The notes: generated by a model from the letters alone, not told the origin. Counted from the first letter of the stretch, positions 7,527-16,099 are shown. The stretch: DNA of 16,222 bases from Chitinophagaceae bacterium UBA2793 (GCA_002352045.1 DEHT01000072.1:966-17187), one strand, 5' to 3'. Program-made: numbers and translations.

Positions 7527-9494
7527 ATGAAAAAACGGCTACTCTCTTTTCTTATCTGCATTGGTTGCATCCAGGGTCTTGGGCAAAGTAAATCGTCTGT
7601 ACAGGTTGCAGCGCAATGCGACTCCATCCTCCGCCTGTTGCTATCAGAAAAAGATGCAATAAAAAAGGCCGATCTTAATTTAGCATTTTATAGTGCATCC
7701 ATTGATGGATTTCCATTACAACTCATTAGTCTTAGTCAAAAATTACTCGATGCATCCAAAAAAAATAACGACCGCTTTTTAGAATCGGCCGGTTTAAGTG
7801 CAGCAGCCCAGGGTTACAGGCTTACCGGAAACTATGTAAAAGCCCTGGAATATCATAGCAATGCCGTGGCATTGGCAGAAGCAACGGGTAATAAAGTGTT
7901 GACAGGTTTTGCCATTAACCAATTAGGACATATTTATAAAGACAGGTACCAAAACGAAAAAGCTTTAAGCGTATATAAAGAATCACAGCAGTATTTTAAA
8001 GCTGCGGGGAGAGAAGATATTTGGTATCCGGAAATGAACCAGGGAGTAGTTTTTTATAATATGGGAAACTACGACTCTGCTTTATACTATACCACAAAAG
8101 TTATTAATAACATAGGCAAAGTTCAAAACAACAGTAATCTGGCGGTAATATATTCAACCCTTGGCGGCTTATACAGCCAAAAGGGCAATATCGACAGTGT
8201 AAAAAAATATTTTAATCTTGCTTTGGATCATGCCAATAAAGTAAAATCGGCAAGATATTTAAGCACTACTTATTGGGCAATAGCCGAACATTTTAAACAA
8301 AACAAACAGTTCGATTCTTCGGCAAGCTATTTTAAAAAAGCGGTGGATATTGTTGCAGGTAGCGAAATGAATAACTTAGTTTTAAATCCGGCCAAAGAAC
8401 TTACATCCTATTATCAAAACATAAATGCCGATAGTGCAGTTAAATACTGGAAAGTATATTCCGCTGCTAATGATAGTGTAAACAGCATTCGCATCAATCA
8501 GCAAATACAAATGCTCACTTTTGAAGATGAGCAGCGTAAAAAAGATATAGAGCATGCAAAAACAGCTTATCAAAACAAACTGCGTACCGGTATATTAATT
8601 GGTGGGCTATCTGCTATTTTATTAATAGCTCTGCTACTTTACAGAAACAACCTACAAAAGCAAACTACCAATAAAGCGTTACAAAAAACCCTGGCCGATT
8701 TAAAATCTACACAGGCACAACTCATTCAATCCGAAAAAATGGCATCATTGGGCGAACTTACTGCAGGCATTGCCCATGAAATACAAAACCCATTAAACTT
8801 TGTAAATAATTTTTCGGAGATTAATAAAGAATTATTACAGGAATTGAATGAGGCCATCATCAACGCTGATACAGAAGAAGCAAAAAGCCTTATTACCGAT
8901 CTTATAAACAATGAGCAAAAAATTAACCAACATGGCAAGCGAGCCGATAGTATTGTAAAAGGAATGCTTCAGCATAGTCGCAAGAGTACCGGTCAAAAAG
9001 TACCGGTGGATATTAATGCAGTTTGCGACGAATGCCTCCGACTCTCCTATCATGGTATGCGAGCCAAAGACAAATCATTTAATGCAACATTTGAAACCCA
9101 TTTTTATGAGGCATTGCCCAAAATAAATATACTGCAACAGGAAATTGGCCGGGTTATTATAAACCTGTGCAGCAATGCATTTTATGAAGTGAATAAAAAA
9201 AGAAAAACAGCAGGAAACAATTATCAACCAATGGTGAGTATAACCACCTCACTTTGGGGTAACCAGGGTATTGAAATAAAAATACATGACAATGGATTAG
9301 GAATACCTCAATCTATTATAGATAAAATTTTTCAACCCTTCTTTACAACTAAACCAACCGGGGAAGGTACCGGGCTGGGTTTAAGCATGAGTTACGATAT
9401 TATTACCAAAAGCCACAATGGAAAATTACAGGTAACCTCGCAGGAAAATACAGGTACCAGCTTTACCATTAATTTACCATTTCAAAATGCCTAA
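7527..9494 (+). CDS. TPR-repeat membrane sensor histidine kinase (copy 3), with cognate regulators
   Basis: Predicted sensor kinase of 655 residues and the only one here with regulators beside it. A short hydrophobic N-terminus (about 1-20, ending GLGQ) is read as a signal peptide. About five TPR-like repeats follow (roughly 85-275), then a coiled stretch, a membrane helix (about 355-373) and a charged linker. The H-box is the same as in the other copies, with His417 as phospho-acceptor; G1 is DNGLGIP from Asp588 and G2 is GTGLGL at 614-619. The N-box differs slightly (NLCSNAF instead of NLLNNAF). The stop lies 3 nt before the response regulator start at 9498, so the three genes 7527-10903 should be one transcript, and this kinase is the likely donor to both receivers. 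It has fewer TPRs than copies 1 and 2, so its sensor has diverged most. Confidence 0.94.
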   Translation: MKKRLLSFLICIGCIQGLGQSKSSVQVAAQCDSILRLLLSEKDAIKKADLNLAFYSASIDGFPLQLISLSQKLLDASKKNNDRFLESAGLSAAAQGYRLTGNYVKALEYHSNAVALAEATGNKVLTGFAINQLGHIYKDRYQNEKALSVYKESQQYFKAAGREDIWYPEMNQGVVFYNMGNYDSALYYTTKVINNIGKVQNNSNLAVIYSTLGGLYSQKGNIDSVKKYFNLALDHANKVKSARYLSTTYWAIAEHFKQNKQFDSSASYFKKAVDIVAGSEMNNLVLNPAKELTSYYQNINADSAVKYWKVYSAANDSVNSIRINQQIQMLTFEDEQRKKDIEHAKTAYQNKLRTGILIGGLSAILLIALLLYRNNLQKQTTNKALQKTLADLKSTQAQLIQSEKMASLGELTAGIAHEIQNPLNFVNNFSEINKELLQELNEAIINADTEEAKSLITDLINNEQKINQHGKRADSIVKGMLQHSRKSTGQKVPVDINAVCDECLRLSYHGMRAKDKSFNATFETHFYEALPKINILQQEIGRVIINLCSNAFYEVNKKRKTAGNNYQPMVSITTSLWGNQGIEIKIHDNGLGIPQSIIDKIFQPFFTTKPTGEGTGLGLSMSYDIITKSHNGKLQVTSQENTGTSFTINLPFQNA

Positions 9495-9497
9495 CAC

Positions 9498-9869
9498 ATG
9501 AACATTTTAGTAGTTGACGATGAAAAAGATGTAAAAACATTATTTGAGCAAAGGTTTAGAAAAGAAATTAGAGATCATGAAATTGACTTTGCTTTTGCCT
9601 TCTCCGGAGAAGAAGCGCTTGATTACCTTAATCAGCATCTTCACCAGGCGGTGTTAATTTTATCCGATATTAATATGCCGGGAATGAGTGGGTTGGAATT
9701 ACTGGATCGAATAAAGAAAAAATACGACACACCACCACCCATCGTAATGATGTTAACTGCTTATGGCGACGCAGATAATTTTAATATGGCAAAATCTTTG
9801 GGTGCCGATGATTTTTTAACCAAGCCGGTGGATTTTACCAACCTGAAAGAAAAAATAAAAAACTTTTAA
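9498..9869 (+). CDS. Single-domain response regulator (REC only)
   Basis: CheY-like receiver of 123 residues with no output domain. The acidic pocket is Asp7/Asp8 (VVDDE), the phospho-acceptor is Asp57 (LSDINMPG), the switch Thr is Thr87 (MLTAYGD) and the conserved Lys is Lys109 (LTKP); all are present, so it should be phosphorylatable. It lies 3 nt after kinase 3 and 2 nt before the receiver-cyclase gene, which implies translational coupling. The stretch RFRKEIRDHEIDFAFAFSG between helix 1 and strand 2 closely parallels RQKFRQKIRDRQYEFLFALNG of the next gene, so the two receivers probably arose by duplication. Without an output domain it may act as a phosphate sink, a phosphorelay intermediate or through a protein partner. 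Confidence 0.94.
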   Translation: MNILVVDDEKDVKTLFEQRFRKEIRDHEIDFAFAFSGEEALDYLNQHLHQAVLILSDINMPGMSGLELLDRIKKKYDTPPPIVMMLTAYGDADNFNMAKSLGADDFLTKPVDFTNLKEKIKNF

Positions 9870-9871
9870 TT

Positions 9872-10903
9872 ATGACGAAAATTTTAGTGGCAGATGATGA
9901 GGCCGACCTGGAAACACTCATCAGGCAAAAGTTTCGCCAAAAAATTAGAGACCGGCAATACGAATTTTTGTTTGCATTAAATGGCAATGAAGCTTTATCC
10001 ATTATTAAAGAACACCCCGATGTAGATATTGTATTAAGCGATATCAATATGCCCGAAATGGATGGTCTTACCCTGTTGAGTAAACTAAACGATCTTAATC
10101 CTTTAATTAAATCCGTAATGGTATCGGCTTATGGCGATATGGAAAATATAAGAATAGCTATGAACAGAGGTGCATTTGATTTTGTTACCAAACCGGTAAA
10201 TTTTGAAGACCTTGAAATCACCATGCAAAAAACAATTGCTCATGCAAAACAGGCAAAAGAAACTTTGCAGGCAATAAAAGAAAACAATATTCTGCGAATG
10301 TATGTGGATGAAAATGTGCTCAAATTTATGGGCAGCAAAGAATTTGAAAACTCTTTACTGGAAAACGAAACGGTAGAAGCTTCGGTAGCGTTTATAGACA
10401 TCTGTAGCTTTACCGCCATTAGCGAAAGCCAAAAGCCCGATGAAGTGGTGCATTTACTCAATCGCTATTTTGATGTAATGGTAAAAGAAATAATTGACCA
10501 AAACGGCATCATAGATAAATTTATCGGCGATTGTGTAATGGCTGTTTTTAAAGGAGATTATCATTTAGACAGGGCCATTGATGCAGCTATTGCTATTAGA
10601 AATAAAATAGATCAACTGCCCGAAGAACTGGGCTTTACCCCCAAAGTTTCTATTGGTATCAATAGCGGAGAAATGATTTCGGGAAATATTGGCTCCGCTG
10701 CTTTGAGGCGGTTAGACTATACCGTTATTGGAGATATTGTAAATACGGCTCAACGCCTGCAAGGAGCAGCAGGTATTTGCCAAATTTTAATTACAGAAGA
10801 TTGTTATGAAAAAGTAAAGCAATCTTTCCAATGTAAAATAATTGGCAACATTACACTCAAAAACAAAACCGGTGAAACAACCGTTTACGAAGTATTAACT
10901 TAA
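9872..10903 (+). CDS. Response regulator with class III adenylate cyclase output
   Basis: Fusion of 343 residues: receiver domain (about 1-120), helical linker (about 120-165) and class III nucleotide cyclase domain (about 168-343). The receiver has Asp8/Asp9, phospho-acceptor Asp57 (LSDINMPE), Ser85 in the Thr/Ser switch position and Lys107. The cyclase keeps the full catalytic set: metal-binding Asp176 (FIDICSF) and Asp220 (KFIGDCVMA), base-selecting Lys216 and Thr284, and transition-state Asn291 and Arg295 in DYTVIGDIVNTAQR. The Lys/Thr pair is the form known from bacterial adenylate cyclases such as CyaC, so ATP to cAMP is the likely reaction. The predicted role is cytoplasmic, with phosphorylation by the upstream kinase controlling dimerisation and cAMP output. 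Cys221 follows the second metal Asp where Gly or Ala is usual. A guanylate cyclase is less likely but not excluded. Confidence 0.93.
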   Translation: MTKILVADDEADLETLIRQKFRQKIRDRQYEFLFALNGNEALSIIKEHPDVDIVLSDINMPEMDGLTLLSKLNDLNPLIKSVMVSAYGDMENIRIAMNRGAFDFVTKPVNFEDLEITMQKTIAHAKQAKETLQAIKENNILRMYVDENVLKFMGSKEFENSLLENETVEASVAFIDICSFTAISESQKPDEVVHLLNRYFDVMVKEIIDQNGIIDKFIGDCVMAVFKGDYHLDRAIDAAIAIRNKIDQLPEELGFTPKVSIGINSGEMISGNIGSAALRRLDYTVIGDIVNTAQRLQGAAGICQILITEDCYEKVKQSFQCKIIGNITLKNKTGETTVYEVLT

Positions 10904-11018
10904 AAGTTGGCTATTATCATTTTGGAGATATGCTGCAGCAAAAAGCAAATACATTTTAAATAAAGCAATTGCGCCGTCTCTAAACTTTAATTTTTAAAAA
11001 AAATAAACAAACGCTTTC

Positions 11019-11915
11019 ATGCGAAAAAAGATAAACAACGAGCCCATACAATGGAATCATATTTTTAGTGTAAAAAATATAATTCAAACACTTGTAGGTG
11101 TAGCACTGGCGGTGTTGGCCATGCGTGGCTTTATGATACCCAACCGTTTTTTAGACGGTGGCATCACAGGCATTTCTATATTATTGCACGAAATGTATGA
11201 TTGGAATATAAGCCTGCTTTCTATATTGCTAAATATTCCATTCATTTACCTGGGCTATAGGCGAATTGGCAAAACCTTTGCCATACAAACCATCATCGCA
11301 GTTATACTGCTTGCCGTAGGGCTTAGTTTTGTACACATACATGCCATAACAAACGACAAATTGCTTATTGCCATTTTTGGCGGCCTTACCATGGGAGCAG
11401 GCGTTGGCTTAATTCTACGCTGTGGGGGTGTTATAGACGGCGCCGAAGTAATTGCAGTATTTACCAAACGAAAAACAGGTTTCTCCAGTAATGAAATTAT
11501 TTTGCTTTTCAACGCCATTATTTTTACCATTGCAGCCACACAATTTGGATTAGAAACAGCCATGTATTCTTTAATAACTTTCTTTACTGCCACCAGGGTA
11601 ACAGATTATGTAGTGGATGGTATTGAACAACACACGGCCATTAACATCATCTCGGCAGAGCATGATGCCATTAAAAATTTTTTAGTAAATGATTTGGGAA
11701 AAGGAATTACCGTTTATAAAGGCGAAAGAGGATACCTTCCCGGTAGTTTTGAAGTGAAAAACGAAACCGATATTATTGTTACCATTGTAACCAGGCTTGA
11801 AGTGCATCAATTGCAAACAGCCATTAAAGAAATAGACCCCAAAGCTTTTGTATATGTTCAAAGCATTAAAGAAGCAGCCGGCGGTATTTTAAAAGCAAAA
11901 CCTCGTAGTCATTAA
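11019..11915 (+). CDS. YitT-family membrane protein with C-terminal DUF2179
   Basis: Integral membrane protein of 298 residues. The membrane part (about 20-200) has five or six hydrophobic helices and the internal-repeat signatures typical of the family: FLDGGITGISIL near residue 45 and RCGGVIDGAEVIAV near residue 135. The C-terminal soluble domain (about 205-285), with NDLGKGITVYKGERGYL, matches DUF2179. YitT proteins are widespread and poorly understood; transport has been suggested, and no substrate can be read here. A 115-nt gap separates it from the cyclase gene, so it may have its own promoter, although I found none with correct spacing. The HD-domain gene starts 9 nt after its stop and is probably cotranscribed. 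Confidence 0.9.
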   Translation: MRKKINNEPIQWNHIFSVKNIIQTLVGVALAVLAMRGFMIPNRFLDGGITGISILLHEMYDWNISLLSILLNIPFIYLGYRRIGKTFAIQTIIAVILLAVGLSFVHIHAITNDKLLIAIFGGLTMGAGVGLILRCGGVIDGAEVIAVFTKRKTGFSSNEIILLFNAIIFTIAATQFGLETAMYSLITFFTATRVTDYVVDGIEQHTAINIISAEHDAIKNFLVNDLGKGITVYKGERGYLPGSFEVKNETDIIVTIVTRLEVHQLQTAIKEIDPKAFVYVQSIKEAAGGILKAKPRSH

Positions 11916-11924
11916 TTTAATTAC

Positions 11925-12524
11925 ATGTTGCAACCACAAGCCATCCCCGATTATGCCGGAGCAGAAAGTTTTATAATTGCTCGCCTGCAAAAAGAATTGC
12001 CTGCAAGCCTTACCTATCATGGTATTCATCATACAATAGATGTAATGCAGGCGGCAATGCGCATCGCAAACTTTGAAAAAATTACTGAGGAAGAAAAAAA
12101 ATTGATGAGAGTGGCCATTGCTTTTCATGATGCAGGATTTTTATATACCTATCTTGGCCACGAAGAAAAAGGATGCCAATTGGCGGAAGAAATATTACCC
12201 GCTTTTGGCATCGATGAAAAACAGGTAGCTGCCATTTGCAATATGATACTTTCTACAAAAATTCCACAAAGCCCGCAAACATTACCTGAACAAATTATTT
12301 GCGATGCCGACCTCGATTATCTGGGATTAGAAAATCCGGTACCCGTTGCAACAGCACTTTATGAAGAAATAAAAAACAGAGGTGAAAATATTAGTGTGCA
12401 GGAATGGAATGATATACAAATAAATTTTTTACAATCGCATCGCTATCATACCAACTATGCCAAGCTTTATCGCCAGCAAAACAAAAATGCTTATCTACAG
12501 CAATTAATACAACAACAAATCTGA
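11925..12524 (+). CDS. Small HD-domain metal-dependent phosphohydrolase
   Basis: Soluble protein of 199 residues made almost entirely of one HD domain. The metal-binding signature is visible: His35/His36 (GIHHTIDV), His68-Asp69 (IAFHDAGF) and a later acidic residue in CDADLDYLG (Asp127/Asp129). HD proteins of this kind hydrolyse phosphomonoesters, nucleotides or cyclic nucleotides, and the substrate cannot be set from the motifs. It is 9 nt downstream of the YitT gene and lies about 1 kb beyond an adenylate cyclase. A role in nucleotide turnover is possible, but the position alone does not prove a link. The C-terminus is Gln-rich (QQLIQQQI). Confidence 0.85.
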   Translation: MLQPQAIPDYAGAESFIIARLQKELPASLTYHGIHHTIDVMQAAMRIANFEKITEEEKKLMRVAIAFHDAGFLYTYLGHEEKGCQLAEEILPAFGIDEKQVAAICNMILSTKIPQSPQTLPEQIICDADLDYLGLENPVPVATALYEEIKNRGENISVQEWNDIQINFLQSHRYHTNYAKLYRQQNKNAYLQQLIQQQI

Positions 12525-12533
12525 TGATTGTTT

Positions 12534-12550
12534 TTAAAATGCAATTTTAA
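12534..12550. terminator. AT-rich hairpin between convergent genes
   Basis: TTAAAAT (12534-12540) and ATTTTAA (12544-12550) form a perfect 7-bp inverted repeat around the loop GCA, with T residues on both sides. It lies in the 35-nt gap between the convergent HD and CpsB-like genes, where a bidirectional terminator is expected. The stem has no G-C pairs, so it would be weak. Confidence 0.35.
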
Positions 12551-12559
12551 CCTGCTTAC

Positions 12560-13291
12560 TCATTCTCCCAAAAAATTGTTCCATTGCTCTCCGGCTAACA
12601 AAGCCTCAAAAACATTCCTTCCATTTTTAAGAGATTCCAAATGCCGTTGGTGATGTAAATCGGTTCCAAGATAACGGCAAAGCTTATTTTTCACAATATA
12701 CTTTGCGGCTTTTTCGGCACCTGCACCATAGTGGCCTGTAAACGACAATAAATTTACCTGCAATTGAAAGCCCAGGTCGTTGAGTAAATGATAGTATTTG
12801 TGATTACCCTGAAAATAAGTATATCGTTCGGGGTGAGCTAAAATAGGCGAATATCCTGATGTAAGAATGGCAAAACTCATTTGCTTTGGATTTTCGGGTA
12901 TGGAGCCAAAGGAAAATTCGGTGAGAATTGTTTTATCTTTTATACAAAGCAGTGGTTCCTGCCTTTCTATCTTTTCAAAAAAAGCTGCATCCATCATGTA
13001 CTCGGCAGCAGCATCTACCCTATAATTAATTTGCTGTTCCTGTAAAGCAGCTCTTAAAAGGGCTAATGCATTTAAAATAGTTTCGGGTGTATTGCGATAT
13101 ACATCACTTATAACATGTGGCGTGGCAATAGAGCGTTGTAAACCCAGTTCTATCAACCCTTTTACCAATTGAATACTGGTTTCCACATTGGGCGAACCAT
13201 CATCTATCCCCGGCAGAATATGACTATGCATATCTGTTGAGATGGGAAAATAATTAGAAGAAGGATTGTTTTTTTTAAAAAACGAAATCAT
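12560..13291 (-). CDS. CpsB/YwqE-type PHP protein-tyrosine phosphatase
   Basis: Predicted cytoplasmic metal-dependent phosphatase of 243 residues from the PHP superfamily, the CpsB/CapC/YwqE branch, which dephosphorylates the tyrosine kinases that control capsule and exopolysaccharide export. The metal-binding motifs occur in family order: DMHSHILPGIDDGS (Asp20, His22, His24, Asp30, Asp31), ATPH (His59), AEYMMD (Glu97), LAHPERY (His153, Glu155, Arg156) and LGTDLHH (Asp211, His213). Length matches the family. It is the last gene of the leftward glycan cluster, 96 nt downstream of the glycosyltransferase. The partner tyrosine kinase and Wza-like exporter are not in the window and would be expected to the right if the locus is standard. 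Confidence 0.93.
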   Translation of the reverse strand: MISFFKKNNPSSNYFPISTDMHSHILPGIDDGSPNVETSIQLVKGLIELGLQRSIATPHVISDVYRNTPETILNALALLRAALQEQQINYRVDAAAEYMMDAAFFEKIERQEPLLCIKDKTILTEFSFGSIPENPKQMSFAILTSGYSPILAHPERYTYFQGNHKYYHLLNDLGFQLQVNLLSFTGHYGAGAEKAAKYIVKNKLCRYLGTDLHHQRHLESLKNGRNVFEALLAGEQWNNFLGE

Positions 13292-13332
13292 TGCAAGAAC
13301 GCTTGAGACTTTCGAATGCTAGATTATTGAAC

Positions 13333-13389
13333 AATTGATAAAGTTTAAAAAATACAATGAAATCAATTTTACATTATGCATTATCAATT
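13333..13389. repeat. AT-rich inverted repeat at the glycosyltransferase stop
   Basis: AATTGATAA (13333-13341) is matched by its exact reverse complement TTATCAATT (13381-13389), the second arm overlapping the glycosyltransferase stop codon. The 39 nt between are A/T-rich. It may form a weak stem in the message downstream of the glycosyltransferase or be chance in very AT-rich DNA. Confidence 0.25.
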
Positions 13390-14224
13390 ATAGATTACCC
13401 TTTTGCTTCTGTTTTACAAACTGATGAATTTTTATCATGGGCTTAAGAATGCTCACAAAAAAAGAGAAAGGAATTTTATTTTTTTTCATGGCTAAAAAAT
13501 CCCGGCGATTAGCTCTAAGCCTTTGTTTAAGGCTTCTATTGCTTTGGCCGCCCATACGCATACGAACCAGTAATTGAGGAATATAACAAGCGCTAATACG
13601 ATGCAGGTACAAGTACCTCGACATAAACTCGTAATCGGCTGCCGTAAAATAATGTGTTTGATAGCCGCCATATTTTTCTACCAGGGAGCGTTTAATATAA
13701 AAAGTTGGATGAGCCGGCATCCATCCATACAAAAAGCGGCTTCGCTTATAGGGTAAGCCCTTCCAAATACGCATCACCCGGTTTACATCGTACCTATCCA
13801 CAAATTCTAAATCTCCAAAAACAGAGTCCACCTTTTCTTTTTCAAATGTATCAACAATGCTGCTTATCACATTTTCATTGTCTAAAATATCATCGCTGTT
13901 TAAAATGCCAATTACATCGCCGGTAGCCACCTGCATTCCTTTGTTAATAGCATCGTACATACCGTGGTCGGTTTCGCTTACATAGTATTCTATACAATCT
14001 TCATTTTTGCGAATAATGGCCTGTGTACCATCGGTTGATTTGCCGTCAATAACGATATACTCAATATTGGGATAGTTTTGAGATTTAACGGAATTAATGC
14101 AATCCTGTAAATAATCGGCAGAATTGTAAGTAACAGTAATGATGGATACTTTTATTCCATTTACGCCTTCTATATTAATATAGGCATTGGCCTCATCCTG
14201 TATTTTTTTCTCCGGTGCTTGCAT
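13388..14224 (-). CDS. Family 2 glycosyltransferase (GT-A fold)
   Basis: Predicted inverting sugar transferase of 278 residues that adds a sugar to a lipid-linked or glycan acceptor at the cytoplasmic face of the membrane. The GT2 fold begins at about residue 25 (VSIITVTYNSADYL), with the nucleotide-binding IVIDGKSTDGT (about 57-67), DHGMYDAINKG (86-96) and the metal-binding DxD-like NSDD (Asp111/Asp112). FTAADYEF (Asp197) lies where the catalytic base is expected. The basic C-terminus (about 215-278) probably contacts membrane or acceptor. The first 24 residues precede the usual GT2 start; the ATG at 14222-14224 is the outermost one and a later start cannot be excluded. Donor and acceptor are unknown. 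It belongs to the leftward glycan cluster. Confidence 0.92.
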   Translation of the reverse strand: MQAPEKKIQDEANAYINIEGVNGIKVSIITVTYNSADYLQDCINSVKSQNYPNIEYIVIDGKSTDGTQAIIRKNEDCIEYYVSETDHGMYDAINKGMQVATGDVIGILNSDDILDNENVISSIVDTFEKEKVDSVFGDLEFVDRYDVNRVMRIWKGLPYKRSRFLYGWMPAHPTFYIKRSLVEKYGGYQTHYFTAADYEFMSRYLYLHRISACYIPQLLVRMRMGGQSNRSLKQRLRANRRDFLAMKKNKIPFSFFVSILKPMIKIHQFVKQKQKGNL

Positions 14225-14323
14225 TTATTGCTTTCTAAAAATAAGTTTATTTGCTTAAAAATCTATCTCTTTTATTAACGTTAAATATCTACAACAGTTA
14301 CTAAAGTACCACATTCATTATAA

Positions 14324-16048
14324 CTATCTTTCAACAATTATATTTTCCATCACAAGCATATCCATATCTGTTCTCAAAAAACAGGCCAAGGCTTGTTCGG
14401 GAGTGTTAACAATAGGTTCGTTTTCATTAAAGGACGTATTTAATAAAATAGGGATTCCTGTTTTTACCCTAAATGCTTCAATGAGTTGATAGTAAGCTGG
14501 CGAAATTATTTTATCCACGGTTTGCAGTCTTCCGCTTCCATCCACATGCGTAACAGCAGGTATCAGTGACTGTTTTTCTTTCTTTATTGGAAAAACCTTT
14601 TCCATAAAAGGAACGGGCTCATCCAATTCAAAAAATTCAGCAACATACTCCTTCAATATGGAAGGGGCAAAAGGCCTGAAGCTTTCTCTCCTTTTTATTT
14701 TACTATTCAGTAATTCTTTAGCATCCTGCCTCCTGGGATCTGCCAATATAGATCTTCCACCCAAAGCCCGTGGCCCAAATTCTGCCCTCCCGTTCATCCA
14801 GCCTACTACCTTTCCCTGAATCAATGCATCGGAAACCCTGTTATACAGGTCTTCATCCTTTACTTCTTTATAAACAACCTGCTGTTCATCCAGGTATTTT
14901 TTTATAAATACGTTGTCAAATCTGCTTCCGGTGTAAGCCGACCAAATGGGGCTTCTATTTACTTTCATCATCTGATGTTGTACCCAAAGCCCGGCTCCCA
15001 TTGAAATCCCAGCGTCATGGCCAGCAGAAGGAATATACACTTCTTTAAAACCGGTATTGCGAGTAATTTTTCCATTTGCCACACTATTTTGTGCCACACC
15101 ACCGGCAATGCATACACGAGTTAATCCTGTTGTTTGATGCAGGTGGTTGAGTAAATGAAAAATTACTTCCTCGGTAATGATTTGTACAGATGCAGCAAGG
15201 TCTTTATGATACTGTGTTAAGGGTTCTTCGCTGATTCTTGCAGGTCCAAAAACCGCTGTCATTTTATCACTATACAATGTAGCCACTACAGGAATATGGT
15301 CTTCTCTGTAAGAGATAATACCATGGGTTCCTTTTCGGAAATATTGCAGGTTCAGGCTGAAGCTTCCATCTGGTTTTAATTGAATCACCTTTCTAAGTTG
15401 GTTAACGTGTACCGGCTTACCATAAGGAGCCATGCCCATCACTTTATATTCATCCCCATAATGAGGAAAGCCCAGCAATTGTGTGAAAGCAGAGTAAAAT
15501 ATACCGATGGAATGTGGGAAATCAATGGAATTAATAATTTCTATATTATTTCCCTTCCCTACTCCCATCATTGTGGTACTAAAATCGCCGGAGCCGTCAA
15601 TACTCAAACAAGCGGCCTCTTCAAAAGGCGAAGCAAAAAAAGCTGACGCTATATGGCTTCTGTGGTGCTCAATGTTTTGCACTTTACCCATAAATCTTAC
15701 TTCGGGTAAACCCGATATGGCGGCAAGTTCTGCTTCAATAGTAGAAATTTTTTTTCTGTTTGCTAATCTTTCTTTTACAGCCGTAACACTACCCAAAGGA
15801 TTTTTCAACAGGTATAACAGCTTTTTATTAAGCTTTGCATTGGGGTTTCTACCAATAGCAAAATAATCCACCTCTTCAAAACCAACACCTGCTTCTTTTA
15901 AACAAAACTGAATGGCTAAGGCAGGAAAACCAGCCCAGTGTTTTTTTCTTGTAAACCTTTCTTCCTCAATAGCCGCAATCATTTTCCCATTTACAAAAAT
16001 GGCTGCAGATGCATCAGCATGATATGCATTAATTCCTACTATAATCAT
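14324..16048 (-). CDS. Carbamoyltransferase, NodU/CmcH/TobZ family
   Basis: Predicted O-carbamoyltransferase of 574 residues, which would use carbamoyl phosphate and ATP to carbamoylate a hydroxyl on a sugar. The N-terminal Kae1-like domain (about 1-350) shows VGINAYHADASAA, metal-site histidines in EHHRSHIASA (His128, His129, His132), SIDGSGD (Asp151 and Asp155), CIAGGVAQNS and PSAGHDAGISMGAG. The C-terminal YrdC-like domain shows GWMNGRAEFGPRALGGRS and RRESFRPFAPS. Both halves look complete and length fits the family. It lies 99 nt upstream of a glycosyltransferase and near a CpsB-like phosphatase, so the target is more likely an exopolysaccharide or surface-glycan sugar than an antibiotic. 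A membrane protein gene ends 51 nt upstream on the same strand. Confidence 0.93.
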   Translation of the reverse strand: MIIVGINAYHADASAAIFVNGKMIAAIEEERFTRKKHWAGFPALAIQFCLKEAGVGFEEVDYFAIGRNPNAKLNKKLLYLLKNPLGSVTAVKERLANRKKISTIEAELAAISGLPEVRFMGKVQNIEHHRSHIASAFFASPFEEAACLSIDGSGDFSTTMMGVGKGNNIEIINSIDFPHSIGIFYSAFTQLLGFPHYGDEYKVMGMAPYGKPVHVNQLRKVIQLKPDGSFSLNLQYFRKGTHGIISYREDHIPVVATLYSDKMTAVFGPARISEEPLTQYHKDLAASVQIITEEVIFHLLNHLHQTTGLTRVCIAGGVAQNSVANGKITRNTGFKEVYIPSAGHDAGISMGAGLWVQHQMMKVNRSPIWSAYTGSRFDNVFIKKYLDEQQVVYKEVKDEDLYNRVSDALIQGKVVGWMNGRAEFGPRALGGRSILADPRRQDAKELLNSKIKRRESFRPFAPSILKEYVAEFFELDEPVPFMEKVFPIKKEKQSLIPAVTHVDGSGRLQTVDKIISPAYYQLIEAFRVKTGIPILLNTSFNENEPIVNTPEQALACFLRTDMDMLVMENIIVER

Positions 16049-16099
16049 ATTTTATTTAGTTAAATAGTCCATGATAAAATGGCACACTGTCTATGACAG

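Noticed and set aside
7527..7590. Possible lipoprotein signal in kinase 3 (LICIGC).
   Set aside because: The residue at -3 to the Cys is Cys rather than Leu, Val or Ile, so it does not fit a lipobox. A plain signal peptide is simpler.
10921..10957. TTTG at 10921 and TACATTTT at 10950 as a Bacteroidota promoter for the YitT gene.
   Set aside because: The 25-nt spacer is longer than the usual 17-23 nt, and the -7 element has a mismatch.
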